From Dasypus novemcinctus (taxonomy: Eukaryota; Chordata; Mammalia; Cingulata; Dasypodidae), in contig NC_080689.1 in the NCBI RefSeq assembly GCF_030445035.2, positions 25,635,278 to 25,699,277 on the forward strand: DNA of 64,000 nucleotides, in the 5' to 3' direction. The notes beneath the pieces were generated by a model. That model was not told the origin of the DNA and did no database searches. It worked only from the letters and a program-made list of their open reading frames with translations. The position numbers and the translations under genes are program-made. Of this stretch, positions 1-11,343 are shown piece after piece (the stretch's first letter is position 1; every line of letters starts with the position of its first letter).

Positions 1-900
1 CCTCGATTGACAGAAGCCCAACAACCAGTCACGATCACTCTGACTCTGACAACAGTCTCTGCTTCCTATTTTGTTAATCCTATATTTTCTTGAATTCTTA
101 TCTACTTAGTATGTGCATGTAGTCATTCCCCAAGTAGATAAAAAGACACCATACCTTATCTTGTTTATATGCTCCCATAGTACTCAATATACACTTTCAG
201 AGTTGAGTTGAATTTACAATTTTCACCATATATTGGGAGAGAGAGACAGACAGTGAGAGAGGAGAGAGGCTGAGGTTGAATTTTCTCTAGATCTCAGAGC
301 AATCATATCATGTGTACCCCAACTTTTCATCTCCAAGATTTATGAGATTCCTCCCCATATACTCTGCTCTCATTGACAATGTAAAGCAAACCACAGTTAG
401 CCTGGGAGTTCTATTTTATGGTATAAATCACCATGTTGTTTTGAGTTTTTATACTGCATGTATTAATTTAAAAAGAAGACATCTTGGTTCAGTAAAAAAT
501 TGCAGAAAACCAGACATCCCATAAAAAGAATTTGTTGGTTGAGATGTTTATCCTCCTAGCTCGCTTGTTCTTTTTTATGACTACAAAGAATACTGGTGTC
601 TCTTTACTTTTCAGAATCATCTACTCAGGAAGACTTCTGGCAGTGGATCCAACAGGTCATCACCAGCATGCTGAAGAAAGGCAGGGAGTTCTTAGGAGGT
701 TGGCTCCTTCCCATCCTTTGACTGGTCTGCCCATAGAAATGTCAACTCTCACCCTGCCTCTGCCAGAACGAGCATCTCTCAACCAGGATCTCTACATGTG
801 GGATTAATCCTAAGAATCATGCTTGGCAGACAAGCAGAAATCTAAGGAATCCAAAAGTTTGAACAAATAGCAAGACATGCAATATCTTGCGTAGAGCATC
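1..900. other. Unassigned sequence with one possible exon
   Basis: AT-rich, with a GA-rich low-complexity patch at about 234-275. The only notable item is the splice-like segment listed separately at 625-720. Confidence 0.4.
617..720 (+). other. Possible terminal coding exon (uncertain)
   Basis: A pyrimidine-rich acceptor (CTCTTTACTTTTCAG, ending about 615) is followed by an open frame that enters in phase with codons for a Gln/Trp/Lys-rich peptide (reads STQEDFWQWIQQ near its start) and ends at TGA 718-720. I do not recognise the protein. In human the gene beyond the CYP1B1 3' end is RMDN2, but this peptide does not match the RMDN2 C-terminus I know. It may be an alternative last exon or chance. 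Confidence 0.2.
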
Positions 901-904
901 CTAA

Positions 905-1395
905 CGTTATCCAAGATCCCTCAGGTAGTCTACAAATGTAATGTAATTCTAATCAAAATACAAATAAGATTCTTGTTTTCTAAGGTTCAAATGGGAAAAT
1001 AAGGAAGTGAGAGTAGTTGTGAAAATTCTGAGAAAGTAATGAGGGGCAACCACACCTACCAGATATGGGAAAATGTATTATAAAGCTATAATAATTAAAG
1101 CAGATTGTTCATAGATAGACAAAGAGATCAGTGAACCAGAATAGAAAGCCCATAAATACATCCAAAAATGCATGCGAATTTAATGTCTGACAACAGTGGC
1201 ATGTATAATGGATTATTCAACCAATGACAACAGACAACTGAGGAGCCCTGTGGAGCAAAAGCAAAGCCAAGCCAAAACAAAAAACATACATCAAGATAAA
1301 TTCCCAGAGAATCAAAAATGTATATTTTTAAAATGAAGCCATAATGGTTCTAGAAAAGAAAGTGGGAGAATTTCTTTTTAACCTCATAGTATGAA
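905..1395 (+). mobile_element. L1 ORF2 fragment
   Basis: Contains the L1 ORF2 run ending ATTATAAAGCTATAATAATTAA, then a stretch equivalent to 'accaatggaacagaatagaaagccc' of L1 elements. No frame is open. The 3' edge abuts the antisense L1 tail that follows. Confidence 0.75.
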
Positions 1396-1399
1396 AGTT

Positions 1400-1975
1400 C
1401 TTTCTTTTTATTTTTAAAATTTTAAAATTTTTTAAATTTTAATTGTTTAAAAGATACTTAGATTAATAAATTTTACATAAAAAATGTAGGGGATTCCCAT
1501 ATGCCCTACTCCCTACCCCTCCCACACTTTCCCACATTAACAACATCCTTCATTAGTGTGGTACATTTGTTACAATTGATGAACACATATTGAAACACTG
1601 CCACTAAGTGTAGATTATAGTTTAAAACTATATAGTTATAGTTTAAACTCTCTCCCACACATTTTTGTAAGCTATGACAAGATATATAATGGCCTGTATC
1701 CATCACTGCAACGTCATTCAGGACAATTCCAAAGTCCCAAAAATACCCCATATTACACCTATTTTTCCCTCTCCCTTCCCTCAGAACCTCCAGTGGCCAC
1801 TGACTTTACATCAGTGATAAAAAGTCCTTCCATTGCCAGAACAACAATAAGTCTATAGTAGAATACAAGTGAGTCTACTCTAGTCCATCGTTTTTTCCCC
1901 AGTCCTGAGGATTCTGGGCTGGTGATGCCCACTCTGCCTCTAATTGAGAGGGGGCTTAGATCCCACACAGCAGAT
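1400..1975 (-). mobile_element. L1 3' end (3' UTR), antisense
   Basis: AT-rich tail at the left, then 'gattcccatatgcccyactccc...cacactttcccacattaacaacatcc', a typical antisense 3' UTR of the xenarthran L1s. The same type recurs at 27.6, 29.5 and 31.8 kb. 5'-truncated near 1975. Confidence 0.7.
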
Positions 1976-2264
1976 GGATGGGACTATCCTGCTTGCAGTT
2001 GGAGATTCCCTCTGTTCCTTGAGATGGTCATTATTCATTATCATTGAAAGGTCTTTCTAACCAAAACTCCAAATCCAGAAAATAGAAAAGATTAAACTCT
2101 GCTACATGAAAAAAAAACAAAAACAAAAAAGAAACAACTTCCACATGGCAAATACATTTATGCAAAGTCAAAAAACAAAGAAAAACTCAGAAAATACATT
2201 TATAAAGTCACAGGGTGGGATCTGAGCCACAGCAACAGGGACATGCATCCCACAGCAATAGCTT

Positions 2265-2347
2265 TCTTTTTTTTAGGAGGAACCAGAGTTTGAACCCAGG
2301 ACATGGGAAGCAGGTGCTCAGCCACTTGAGCTACATCCACTCCCCAG
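2265..2347 (-). mobile_element. DAS-type SINE head fragment
   Basis: Reverse complement reads GGGGAGTGGATGTAGCTCAA and onward through the B-box-like GGGTTCAAACTC. It keeps only the tRNA-derived head. Confidence 0.75.
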
Positions 2348-3526
2348 CAGTAGTTTTTTATCATCCTCAGACCCGCCCCTTGACAAGAGGCATCTAACTA
2401 GGGCTTGGGGGCTAAAAAATGGTCTGGGAATTCTTTTCCCCTCTCAAGGCTAAACAGGGAACAGTTCCTGGCTCCATAATTCCCACAGATTCTGGTTTTT
2501 CTGAACTAGGTCTACTCTTTGTTCTTCTCTCTACCGGATTACTAGATTTATTACCCAAGTTTCAGCTTTGCTTCTGTTATAAAATTCCCAGCTTCAGAAG
2601 ACCACAGGGTCATTATGGGAGGGAAGGATGAGATGGGGAAGGGCCTTTACTAGTACGTTCATCCCCTTTGATCTCTGATTTTCTAAAATCACACCCCCCA
2701 GAAACTGACACCACATTCCCAAACAGGCTGTTATCACTTTGTTCATTGTTCAGCATGCATTTGAGAGTTTACAATTACACCCATAGAGTCTTTCCTGAAA
2801 ATGGAAATCTGGGCAGGCACCTGCAATAACCAAATTAACTTCCATGATTACAGCCTGGATATGTCTGCAGGGTCTCAAGAAACAAGGTTCTCTCCCTTGC
2901 TTCTCTCAAAGAAGTTCAAGTTGCCCTACCCAGAAATGCAGTGTTTCTTAGATTTGAATAACATGTGGACCCATTTTAAAGGGAGAAGATCCTCACAGAC
3001 TTCTGTTATGATTTAAGTTGCTTTATTACAAAATTATTTTAACAAATGTGAAATTCAAAATATTTAATAGTGGGTCCTGCTCAGGCCCTGACTCATCAGA
3101 ACAGAACCAGCCATAACACTGAGAGCGCCCCTCACCTTCCACTCGCTCCCCACTGGGCCAGGCAGGACCCCTTTTCTTTCTGGATTGGGGGAGGAGGGTA
3201 GCATTCTAGAGTGTCCTGGGTCAGCTGAGGGGATGGCAGCACAGCAAAGCTTGGGACAGAACCCATTTGCTAACCAATACAGAAGGATCTCATTATTTTT
3301 AACAGTTGTGGCCATACTAAAGCATATCAGTCCTGTATTTAAATAGAAATAACACCAAACTAAGGCTAATTCCTTGTATTGTAGTTCTTACACAACTACA
3401 ACACCAAGAGGAAACACGAGCAAAACTGTAAAACTGATCAGATTCAGATCGTTAACTGATTCTATTTTCTCTGTTCTAGTTATTGTGAAATCTGTTTTGT
3501 ATGACCCCACATCACTTTCATTTGGT

Positions 3527-4098
3527 GAATGTATTCCTTTTCTCTTACTACTATAACAATGACCACAAACTTGAGGCTTAAAACCACACACATTTATTAT
3601 CTTCCTGTTCTTGGGCTAAAGTCAAATGTTGGCAGGGCTTTGCTCCTTTCTGGAAGCTCTAGAGAAGGATGCACTCCCTTGTTCCTTCAGGGTGTTGGCA
3701 GAATTCAGTTTCCCATGTTTGTAGAACTGAGGTCCCTGTCTCCTTACTGGCTGAAAACTGAGTGCCATTCCCAGTTTCTAGAGGCCACCTGCATTCCTTG
3801 GCTCATGACCCTCTTCCTCCATCTTCAAGGCCAACAGCAGCAGGTTGAATCCCTCTCATGACAGAAATCTCTCCTGTCTCTTCTTCTGTGATGGCATCTT
3901 CTGACCCACTCTTCTGCCTTCATCTTGTAATTTTAGACTTGTGTGATTAGATAGGGCACGCCCAGATAATCCAAGATAATCTTTCCATCTCAAGATGCTT
4001 AATGACATCTGCACAGTCCCTTTTGCCATGTAAGGTATATATTCACAGTTCAGGGGCTTAAGACGTGGATATCTTTCTAGTCCATTACTCCGCCTACC
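3527..4098 (-). mobile_element. MLT1-type MaLR LTR, antisense
   Basis: Plus-strand order (ACTATAACAATGACCACAAAC, GCTTAAAACCACACACATTTATT, ..., AAGACGTGGATATCTTT, CCTACCAC) is the reverse of an MLT1 LTR, including its TTTATT (AATAAA) near the left end. Confidence 0.75.
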
Positions 4099-4384
4099 AC
4101 AAAGAAAATGTGTAATTTTGTTAATCCAATTTTCTTCTTTTTTTCATTGGTTTGCAACAATTCATGTGATTTCTACTTGATCCTAGTAGATTTCTACTTG
4201 ATTCCAGTAATATGGTCAATACGAAAGCCAGTATTAAAGTCCCGTGATCATATTTGTGTATGAGGAAATCCAACCAGATGACCCTGGGTCCAGGGACTTG
4301 GAGAGACCATGACCATGACATAAATGGATACAGGACATCCATCTCTAGGAATGTAAGATTGGGGGTCACCAACTCTCCTGGAGA

Positions 4385-4745
4385 GGTCAGGCTTCGCAGC
4401 CTTCCCAGAAAGGTAATACTTGAGCTAAATCTTGAATGATGAATCATTTACCTTTGTGGTAAAGGAGAAAGAATGTCCAAGCAAAAAACAGAGCTTATCT
4501 TGGAAAATGGTTTGAGAGAATGGCAAAAAAACAATGCATCCTGAGAAAGGGGAAGAAAAATAGGTTGGGGACAAGAGTTTATACGTTATTGAGTCAAAAA
4601 TCAGGAACCATGGATAACTTTTAAGACCGTATCCTGGACTATATTGTGGGGTACAGACTTTAGATGGATGGGACTGTGAGGGGAAGGATGAGGTAGGAGA
4701 CTGGAGGCAGCAATAGTCTAGCCAAGGATAAGGTATGGTTTCATG
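4385..4745 (+). mobile_element. Ancient mammalian repeat of uncertain class
   Basis: Phrases such as TTGAGCTAAATCTTGAATGATGA and 'ttttaagaccgtatcctggac...gagactggaggcagcaatagtc' recur in old mammalian interspersed repeats. A fragment of similar type lies at 31729-31800. I cannot name the family securely. Confidence 0.45.
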
Positions 4746-4814
4746 ACTGTATTTTTTTTAGAAATTTTTTTGGATGCAATTGGACAAAGTTTTTTGTTTG
4801 TTTTTGTTTGTGTT

Positions 4815-4895
4815 TTCTGGAGGTACTGGGGATTAAACCTGGGGCCTCATATGTGGGAAGCCAGTGCTCAACCACTGAGATTGGTTTTTCATTTG
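4815..4895 (-). mobile_element. DAS-type SINE head fragment (first of a pair)
   Basis: Antisense tRNA-derived head with GGTACTGGGGATTAAACCTGG. It is followed by a TTTGTTTG-rich spacer and a second copy in the same orientation. Confidence 0.65.
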
Positions 4896-4924
4896 TTTTG
4901 CTTCTTGTTTGTTTTTTTATTTGT

Positions 4925-5010
4925 TTGTTTTAGGAAGCACTGGGAATTGAACCCAGGACCTCATACACAGGAAGCAGGCACTCGACCACTTGAGCCACAT
5001 CCACTCCCCA
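4925..5010 (-). mobile_element. DAS-type SINE head fragment (second of a pair)
   Basis: Antisense head ending CACTTGAGCCACATCCACTC; closer to the consensus than its left neighbour. The pair may be a dimer or two insertions at the same T-rich site. Confidence 0.7.
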
Positions 5011-5204
5011 TGACTGTATTTTGATTAAATGAGATTTTATTAAAGAATTATTAGTTTGGTAATTCTCCATCACTCAGTGTGAGGCAGAGGATCTGGAAGA
5101 GAAGGATGGTGGAACAGAGATGGGATAGGCTGTAAAATTGTTAAGTAACTGTTCTGGATCTAGCTCAGTCAGGGAAGAGGCAGTGGTTTCATGAGCTTAG
5201 TCCT

Positions 5205-5325
5205 CCCATAGCCCCACAATACACACAGACCCACTTAAGGACACCAACTGTGTCTTACCTATCTTTACATTCCCAGAGCTCATAACAGTGTCTAGAGCTA
5301 CATACAGTAACTGCTCAGTAAAGGT
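5205..5325 (-). mobile_element. L2 3'-end fragment
   Basis: 'ccaactgtgtcttacctatctttacattcccagagctcataacagtg...' resembles the antisense 3' end of L2, including the TGCTCAGTAAA terminus. Confidence 0.45.
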
Positions 5326-6400
5326 GGTCAGTGCATACACCCTCTAGTTCTGAGTAGCACAACAGGGAAGGTATGCCAACCAGGAAGGAAATAAAAGCTC
5401 AGAAGAAAAGAGGAGAATAGCCTGGCTGGGCACATGCCCAATGGACCCTAATTGATGGCATTCAACTTGAAGATAAAGAAAGAGATGCTTGTGGTCTGGA
5501 ATCATGGAAATCTCATCGCAGTGAGATCCATGATGTGTCACCCAGGAACATAATGACCTGGAGGAGCATCATGCCATGACACAGAGGTATGACTCTGTGT
5601 GGTCCTGGACAAGCTGAGTGTCCATGATGGGAATATTCTTCCTGCTGAGCCCAGCTCACAGGGTTCACAGAAGAATGACGTGAAATGACAAATGTGTGTG
5701 CACCTTGCAAACTATGATTGGTGGTTCCAAAGCGAAGACCAATTGTTCACTTTGAGCTGAGCCTTGCTTGTGACATGCACTCAACTTCACAGTTGTCACC
5801 TTTTATTTCCACAGGAGCCATGGACTGCATGGACTACCTGGACCAAGTGCAAGTCCAGACTGCTTCCCCCAAAGGAGATTAAGATTGGAAGCCATGGAGT
5901 AATCAGAGTAATCAGCATTTTCTTGCTGCACTGTCCAGATGCTGGCCCTGGAGAGAAGTTTTTTTCCCATGCACGTTCTGCTTCATTTGTCTTCATCTTG
6001 GAAGCATAAATATGCCTTGGAAGCCTGATGAAAGACATGGAGCTCAAGCCAAAACCTGGGCTTTCCACTATGCGGAGTGCACACCAAAGCTCTGTTCTGT
6101 GCCAACTCTTGTGACTCTTTAGTTGGTCTGATAATATACACCGGCGTTGACACTCAGGTTCTGGGTGGGTGAAGTGTGCTTCACTGGGCTGACCGGCAGT
6201 GCTCTTTCTGCTAAAGTCTGATGGGAAAGCAGTGAGGCCAAAAATCTACTGTGCTGACAGTGATGTAAGGATGACCATGGCTGACCCAGGGATCCTGGCA
6301 GCTTTATTGTCTATTTCCAGGGAAGTAGTGAAAAATATAGGAAAACGTGTCCATTTTTTTCCTAGAAATTTTGGTTCCTAGGTAAAGGCAGCGTGATATA
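5326..6400. other. Unassigned sequence
   Basis: No coding frame or repeat that I recognise; GC near average. Short open frames here have no family resemblance. Confidence 0.4.
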
Positions 6401-6404
6401 AAAG

Positions 6405-6595
6405 AGAAAAGAAGGGCTGGATGAGGAAGCAGGTTCAAATCCTGGCCTGACATTTGCTACTTGTATGACTTGGGAAAGTGACTTGAGCTCTCGGAGCCTC
6501 AGTTTCCTCACTGGTAAAATGGGGATAAAAATTCCTACTATACAGGATTTTGTTAAGAAGATTACATAAATTGTACATGAAACAATTGGCACAGA
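6405..6595 (+). mobile_element. MIR SINE
   Basis: Near full-length MIR: GGTTCAAATCCTGGC, CTTGGGAAAGTGACTTGAGC, CTCAGTTTCCTCA and TAAAATGGGGATAA in order. Confidence 0.9.
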
Positions 6596-7109
6596 GAAAC
6601 GGAGAATGTTTCTCAGCTTCCCTCCTGAGGGACAGAGACTCTTCTGCCTACTCTACCCTCCCCAGGCTTTGCCACTTCGCTTTTTGTCTCCCTATCCCTT
6701 CAGCTCCACATGCAATGAAACTTGGTAGATGCTTGTTGGCTGTCTCCTGGATTCTGACCATTTAATGAACATCTACAGCAACAGACTCAGCAATGAGTTC
6801 ACTGCCCAGGGTCCCAGAAGTGCGTGGCACAGCGATTGAGCTTTGTATGAATTCCAGGGATAGGCGCTGTGTCTCTCAGCTCTCTCGCACACCGCATCCC
6901 ACCTAGCACTACACCGCACACACTAGGTGTTCTTGACTTAATTTGGTCTCAAAACGTAGTTCAGAAATCTGGTGACACTTTCCTGAATTCCCATTTTAAA
7001 CATGACAGTGTTTTCAGTTTCCCATCGGTTCTGGACACTCGAGAGAAACTAAAGTAAGGAAATCAATAACCTGCTTGTAGAAGATACTGTATGAAATGCT
7101 TTACACTCT

Positions 7110-7255
7110 TAGGCACTTTCTAAAACCTTCCCCGCAAGGTCACTGACCCCATCTCACAGTTGATGAAAAGCAGGCCCCCGAGGGTAACCCACACGGAGTG
7201 GCGGAGCTAGTGACTGCCCACGCTGAGAGCAAACCAGATCTGTCTTGAGCACTCT
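7110..7255 (-). mobile_element. MIR SINE, diverged
   Basis: Antisense MIR order (CCCCATCTCACAGTTGATGA ... GGCGGAGCTAGTGACTGCC). Confidence 0.5.
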
Positions 7256-8380
7256 TTCCGCATGGAAAGGTGAGAATTTTAAGGAAGATGAAAAGGGGAT
7301 GCTCTCAGGTGATTTGTCAGCTGGTAAAAGCCTCGGGGGCCTGGTATTCATTTGCTTTGCTTGCAAGCCTGGCAATTCCCTCTTCCTTTTCTTTCGCCCA
7401 TTTTCCCCCCATGTAGACCATGGAAAGGCACTCACTGACTCCATTTTAGCAGCAGAAATCTCCCAAGTTCAGGGGAGGACTTCGGGGGCTTTCCAGTCAA
7501 GGGCCTGTGCTTCAGACATGGGAGCCCTCCAAGGGGGCATGTGCCGCGTCCCCAGGGTCTGGGAGGAGGTAGAGGTCAAGTGGGGGCGGACCGCTAATTG
7601 CCAGTTTTCCTTGTGCAAGCACTTCGCCTTTCCTTCCCTTGGGGTGTTTTCGGTTTTTCCCGAGAAACAAAGTAGCTGAGTTTTGTGTACTGGTTCAGTT
7701 ATGTCGGTTCAAGAGGGTTAGAGCCAAGGGGAAAACTGATCCCCTGCGTTGTGTAAGCCGTTTTCTGGGAAACTCTGCCCTGTCTCCTGCACGGTTCGGG
7801 GCTCATCGCCCCTGCCCGCCTCCAGCCCCACGGAGCTGTCTGCTCCTTTGCTGAAAGCACCTCGGTATTTGGAGGCACAGTTTACATTCTCCTTTTATCT
7901 TCCTGGGAGATAGGGCAGCCAGACAGAAACCAAACATCTTACATCTTCGTACCTGCAGCATCTAGAACAAACCCTGCCGCATAGCAGATGCCCAGGAAAA
8001 GCCCATGGACCCCCTGGGTGAATAAGGGCCTCTTCCAGAATGAGAATGCAGGTGGGGGGATCACCCCGGGGGCTTCTCTTAAGTCCACGCGGTTGTGACA
8101 CATACAAATCCCCTTGTCGCCAGGATTTCTCATGCCACCTTCCCTCTGGCACCCAGTGGGCAAAGGGGAAGGATTAGCTTCGAGCTGGGAGAGGGGCAAT
8201 TTGGGGCGAGAGGACAGAGAGCTCCAGCTCTGAAACCCCACCATGAACAGGCAAGCTTTTAGAAAGATGGAGATCCTTATTCTTTCACCCCCTATGAGTG
8301 ACTCTGTGTATGTGATATAGAGTAAAGAGAGAGAGGAAAAGGGGAGGGAGAAGGGAAGATCACACGTGAGCTAAGTAATG
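7256..8380. other. Unassigned GC-moderate sequence
   Basis: No repeat recognised. Several short overlapping frames on both strands have no family resemblance and are judged chance. Confidence 0.4.
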
Positions 8381-8559
8381 GCTTTAATTAATAACCACCG
8401 TTTATTGAGCACTACAGTCCAGATCTGGTCCTTTATTTACCAGCTGTGTGATCTTGAACAAGCTGTTTAAACTCACCAGGCCACTGTGATTATTCTTTAC
8501 TCTTGTAAGAGCGATTTTATTATTCCCATTTCACTAATCAAACCACACAGCTCTGTACA

Positions 8560-8750
8560 TACTGTGATTACTTACACACTTGGCCCAAGCTCCATGTTGA
8601 ACATCTTTTGTGTACTCTCTTATTCAACTTTCACTAAAATGCAAGGAGTGTTAATAGTGTCATTCTGCTGGTTTACAAAATAGAGGCTTAGAGATATTGT
8701 GTAATTTGCCCAAGACTTCATAGCAATGAGTAGAAGATTTAAAGTGGACT
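8560..8750 (-). mobile_element. MIR SINE, diverged
   Basis: Antisense MIR core: TTTACAAAATAGAGGCTTAG then TTGCCCAAGACTTCATAGC. Confidence 0.6.
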
Positions 8751-8797
8751 AAAAGACGATTTACACTGACCTAATTATAGCATGAGACTAATAAATA

Positions 8798-9050
8798 ATT
8801 ATCATTATAATAGCACCTGGGATTCATTTGACATTTATACATTATACCCTGCACTAAGCTCTTTACATGCAGGTTCTCTTTCAGTTTTCACAACAACTCT
8901 AACAAATTCTATTATCCCTGTTTCACAGACTAGGAAACTGAGGTCCCAGGTCCAAGATTACATGACCGGTAGATAAGTGGTTCAGCAAGATTTGCATCCA
9001 GGCCACCGATTCTGGAGACCACATTTACCACCCCATCTAGAAGAACAGTC
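8798..9050 (-). mobile_element. MIR SINE
   Basis: Antisense MIR: CTAAGCTCTTTACATGCAGG, TTTTCACAACAACTC, CAGACTAGGAAACTGAGGTC, then the head. Confidence 0.85.
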
Positions 9051-9180
9051 TGGCTACTTCTGTGCAATAACTCCCCTCTGAGCTGCCCAGCTGGGGAGGA
9101 CAGCAGTGATGGTTCACGTCCACGATGCTGAGAATGTGTAACAAGCAGCAACAAGAGTCAGTGTTAGGGCCCAGGATTTT

Positions 9181-9578
9181 TTTTTTTTAAGATTTATTTT
9201 TATTTATTTCTCTCCCCTTCCCCCTTGGCCATTGTCTGCTCTCTGCGTCCATTTACTGTGTGTTCTTCTGTGTCTGCTTGTATTCTTGTCAGTGGCACCC
9301 TGAATCTGTGACTCTTTTTGTTGTGTCATCTTGCTGTGTCAGCTCTCCGTGTGTGTGGTGTCACTCCTGGGCAGGCTGCACGTTTTTTGCACTGGGTGGC
9401 TCTCCTTACAGGGTGCGCTCCTTGCATGCAGGGCTCCCCTACGTGGGGAACACTCCTTGCGCACATCAGCGCTGCACGTGGGCCAGCTCATCACATGGAT
9501 CAAGGAGGCCCTGGGTTTGAACCTTTACCTCCCACGTGGTAGGCAAATGTTCTATCCATTGGGTCAAATCTGCTTCCC
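9181..9578 (-). mobile_element. DAS-SINE, full length, antisense
   Basis: Poly(T) start, TTTATTTATTT tail box, TGTCTGCTCTCTGCGTCCAT body and a tRNA-derived head at the right (CCCACGTGG...). Flanked by a near-perfect target duplication, GGGCCCAGGATTTT at 9167-9180 and GGGCCCAGGCTTTT at 9579-9592, which fixes both ends. Confidence 0.92.
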
Positions 9579-9592
9579 GGGCCCAGGCTTTT

Positions 9593-9730
9593 GAGTCACA
9601 CAGCTTGTGTCTATTATCAGCTTGGATGTGCTCTGACCTTGGGCAAGGTACACAAACCCTTTAATCCTCGGTTTTGTCATGTGTAAAATAAGGACTAATT
9701 CATCTACACGCATCAAGAGCCTTCTGTGAG
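9593..9730 (+). mobile_element. MIR SINE, diverged
   Basis: MIR core in sense: ACCTTGGGCAAGGTAC ... TGTAAAATAAGGACTAATTC. Confidence 0.6.
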
Positions 9731-9879
9731 CTGCTGAGACGCAGCAGTGACTGCAGCAGTCCTCTTCTCTGCTAGAGCTTGTGCTCTGGCCGCAGAGTTC
9801 TCTGACACCAGCTGCAGCCTAAACAGCTCATAAAAAGCAAAATTAGTCCTCTTATTTTAAGTTAATCTTGCTATGGAAT

Positions 9880-10980
9880 ATTGCCATGTTTTATGATAGG
9901 GCTGGGTTCCCTCTCTCTGCATCCAGCCAGAGCTGCTCCTTGGTTTCAGTCAAAGTCAGGGTCCAGGGAAAAGATGGATGAGCAAAGATTCCTTTATACA
10001 AAGTAAGGCATTTGGCCTCATCTAAAGGAAGGTCTGGCCTTTGTGGCTAAACCTGGGCGATGACCACCAAACCTTTGGAACTGAGCCATAGGAGAGTTTT
10101 GTTATTCACGGTGGGACCCTTGGACCACATCTGATAAGTTACGTTAAGATAATTCTCATGCGTGGGGCCAGCCACACCTATGGTCTTTGGGTGAGGGCTG
10201 TCTATGCCAGAAAGACCAGCAATGTTATTAGAAGGCTGGGACCTTAAGCAGCCCAGCCTCTTGGGAGGGGAGAGGGCTGGAGAGTGAGTCCAACCAAGTG
10301 GGTATTGATTTAATCGGTCAAGTCCAAATGGTGAAACCCTAATGGAAACTCAGGACAGCAAAGCTCAGGTGAGCTTCCTGGATTGTCACTATTCCAGGCA
10401 TATTACTACACATCGATGCAGGACAGGCAATGCCTCCCTGAGGAAGATGGAGCTGCACGTATGGTGCCTCCCAGACCTTACTTTTTGCGTCTCTTTCATT
10501 GGTTGGTTCTAATGTGTAACCTTTCATTATTTCCATTTTAATAGAACTAATCATAAGTATAGTGCTTTCCTGAGTTCTGTAAGACATTCTAGCAAATTAT
10601 CAAGCCTGAGGGTGCTCATGGAAACCCACAAGTTTGTAGTGGTCTGAAGTGAGGGAACCCCGTGGACCCCTGAACGTGTAGCCTGGTGGCCTGAAGTGAG
10701 GACAGCCCCAGGGACCCCTGGACTTGTAGCCTGGTGGCCTGAAGTGAGGACAGTCCCAGGGACCCCTGGACTTGTAGCCTGGTGGTCTGAAGTGAGGGCA
10801 GCCCCAGGGACCCCTGGACTTGTAGCCTGGTGGTCTGAAGTGAGGGCAGCCTTGAGGGGACTGATTCCTTTGCCTCTGTAGCTGGATCCAAAATTTTGGC
10901 AGGTGGTGTCAGAAGTCTTGGGCAGACTTGACAGCCTGGAGGACTGTGCCCTTGACCTGGTAGTTCAGTCAATTGTGGGC
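9880..10980 (+). mobile_element. ERVL-like LTR (MER21-type resemblance) with internal minisatellite
   Basis: 'gccagcaatgttattagaaggctgggacc', 'gtgaaaccctaatggaaactc', 'ctgagttctgtaagacattctagcaaattat' and 'ggtggtgtcagaagtc' occur in the order of a mammalian ERVL-class LTR in sense orientation. The R/U5 portion is expanded by 48-bp tandem repeats. Family assignment is from memory; class is more secure than name. Confidence 0.6.
10627..10850. repeat. 48-bp minisatellite, about 4.5 units, inside an LTR
   Basis: The motif GCCTGGTGGC starts at 10681, 10729, and variants at 10777 and 10825, an exact 48-bp period. Units differ by a few bases. Because 48 is a multiple of 3, frames stay open on both strands (16-residue repeat), but context argues against a protein. 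Confidence 0.95.
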
Positions 10981-11343
10981 ATAAAGATAATGGAATTCCT
11001 TAGGCTGATATAATGTAGGAGTAACACCCAGGTAAAGCCACCATCCTGTTATAATACGTGTTATTGAATGAAGTTGTGTTTCATTTTTGGGTGATATATC
11101 CAAATCTATAGTAAAAGTTGCTGTATAATATTGTCCCACTGTTAAGCTCTGAGTCATTCTAGATGTAATTTTTCAGTTTTATTATAGCAAACAGTATTAA
11201 GCATGATTGAACATTTTTATAGCACCTTTTTTGTCAAAAGTAGGCTTACATTACTCTCTATGTCAATGTATTGCCAAAAAAAGGGTTTCTAGTGTACATC
11301 TAATCTAGTTTGCAGGTAAAGCAGGAAAAACAAATAATTTAAA
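10981..11343. other. Unassigned AT-rich sequence between two LTRs
   Basis: No gene or repeat recognised. Confidence 0.35.

Noticed and set aside
10681..10850. Regularly spaced repeats suggesting a CRISPR-like array
   Set aside because: Units are contiguous 48-bp copies with no unique spacers, in a mammalian genome.
10616..10972. 118-codon repetitive minus-strand frame
   Set aside because: Produced by the 48-bp minisatellite, whose period is divisible by three. The plus strand is open too, and the host is an LTR.
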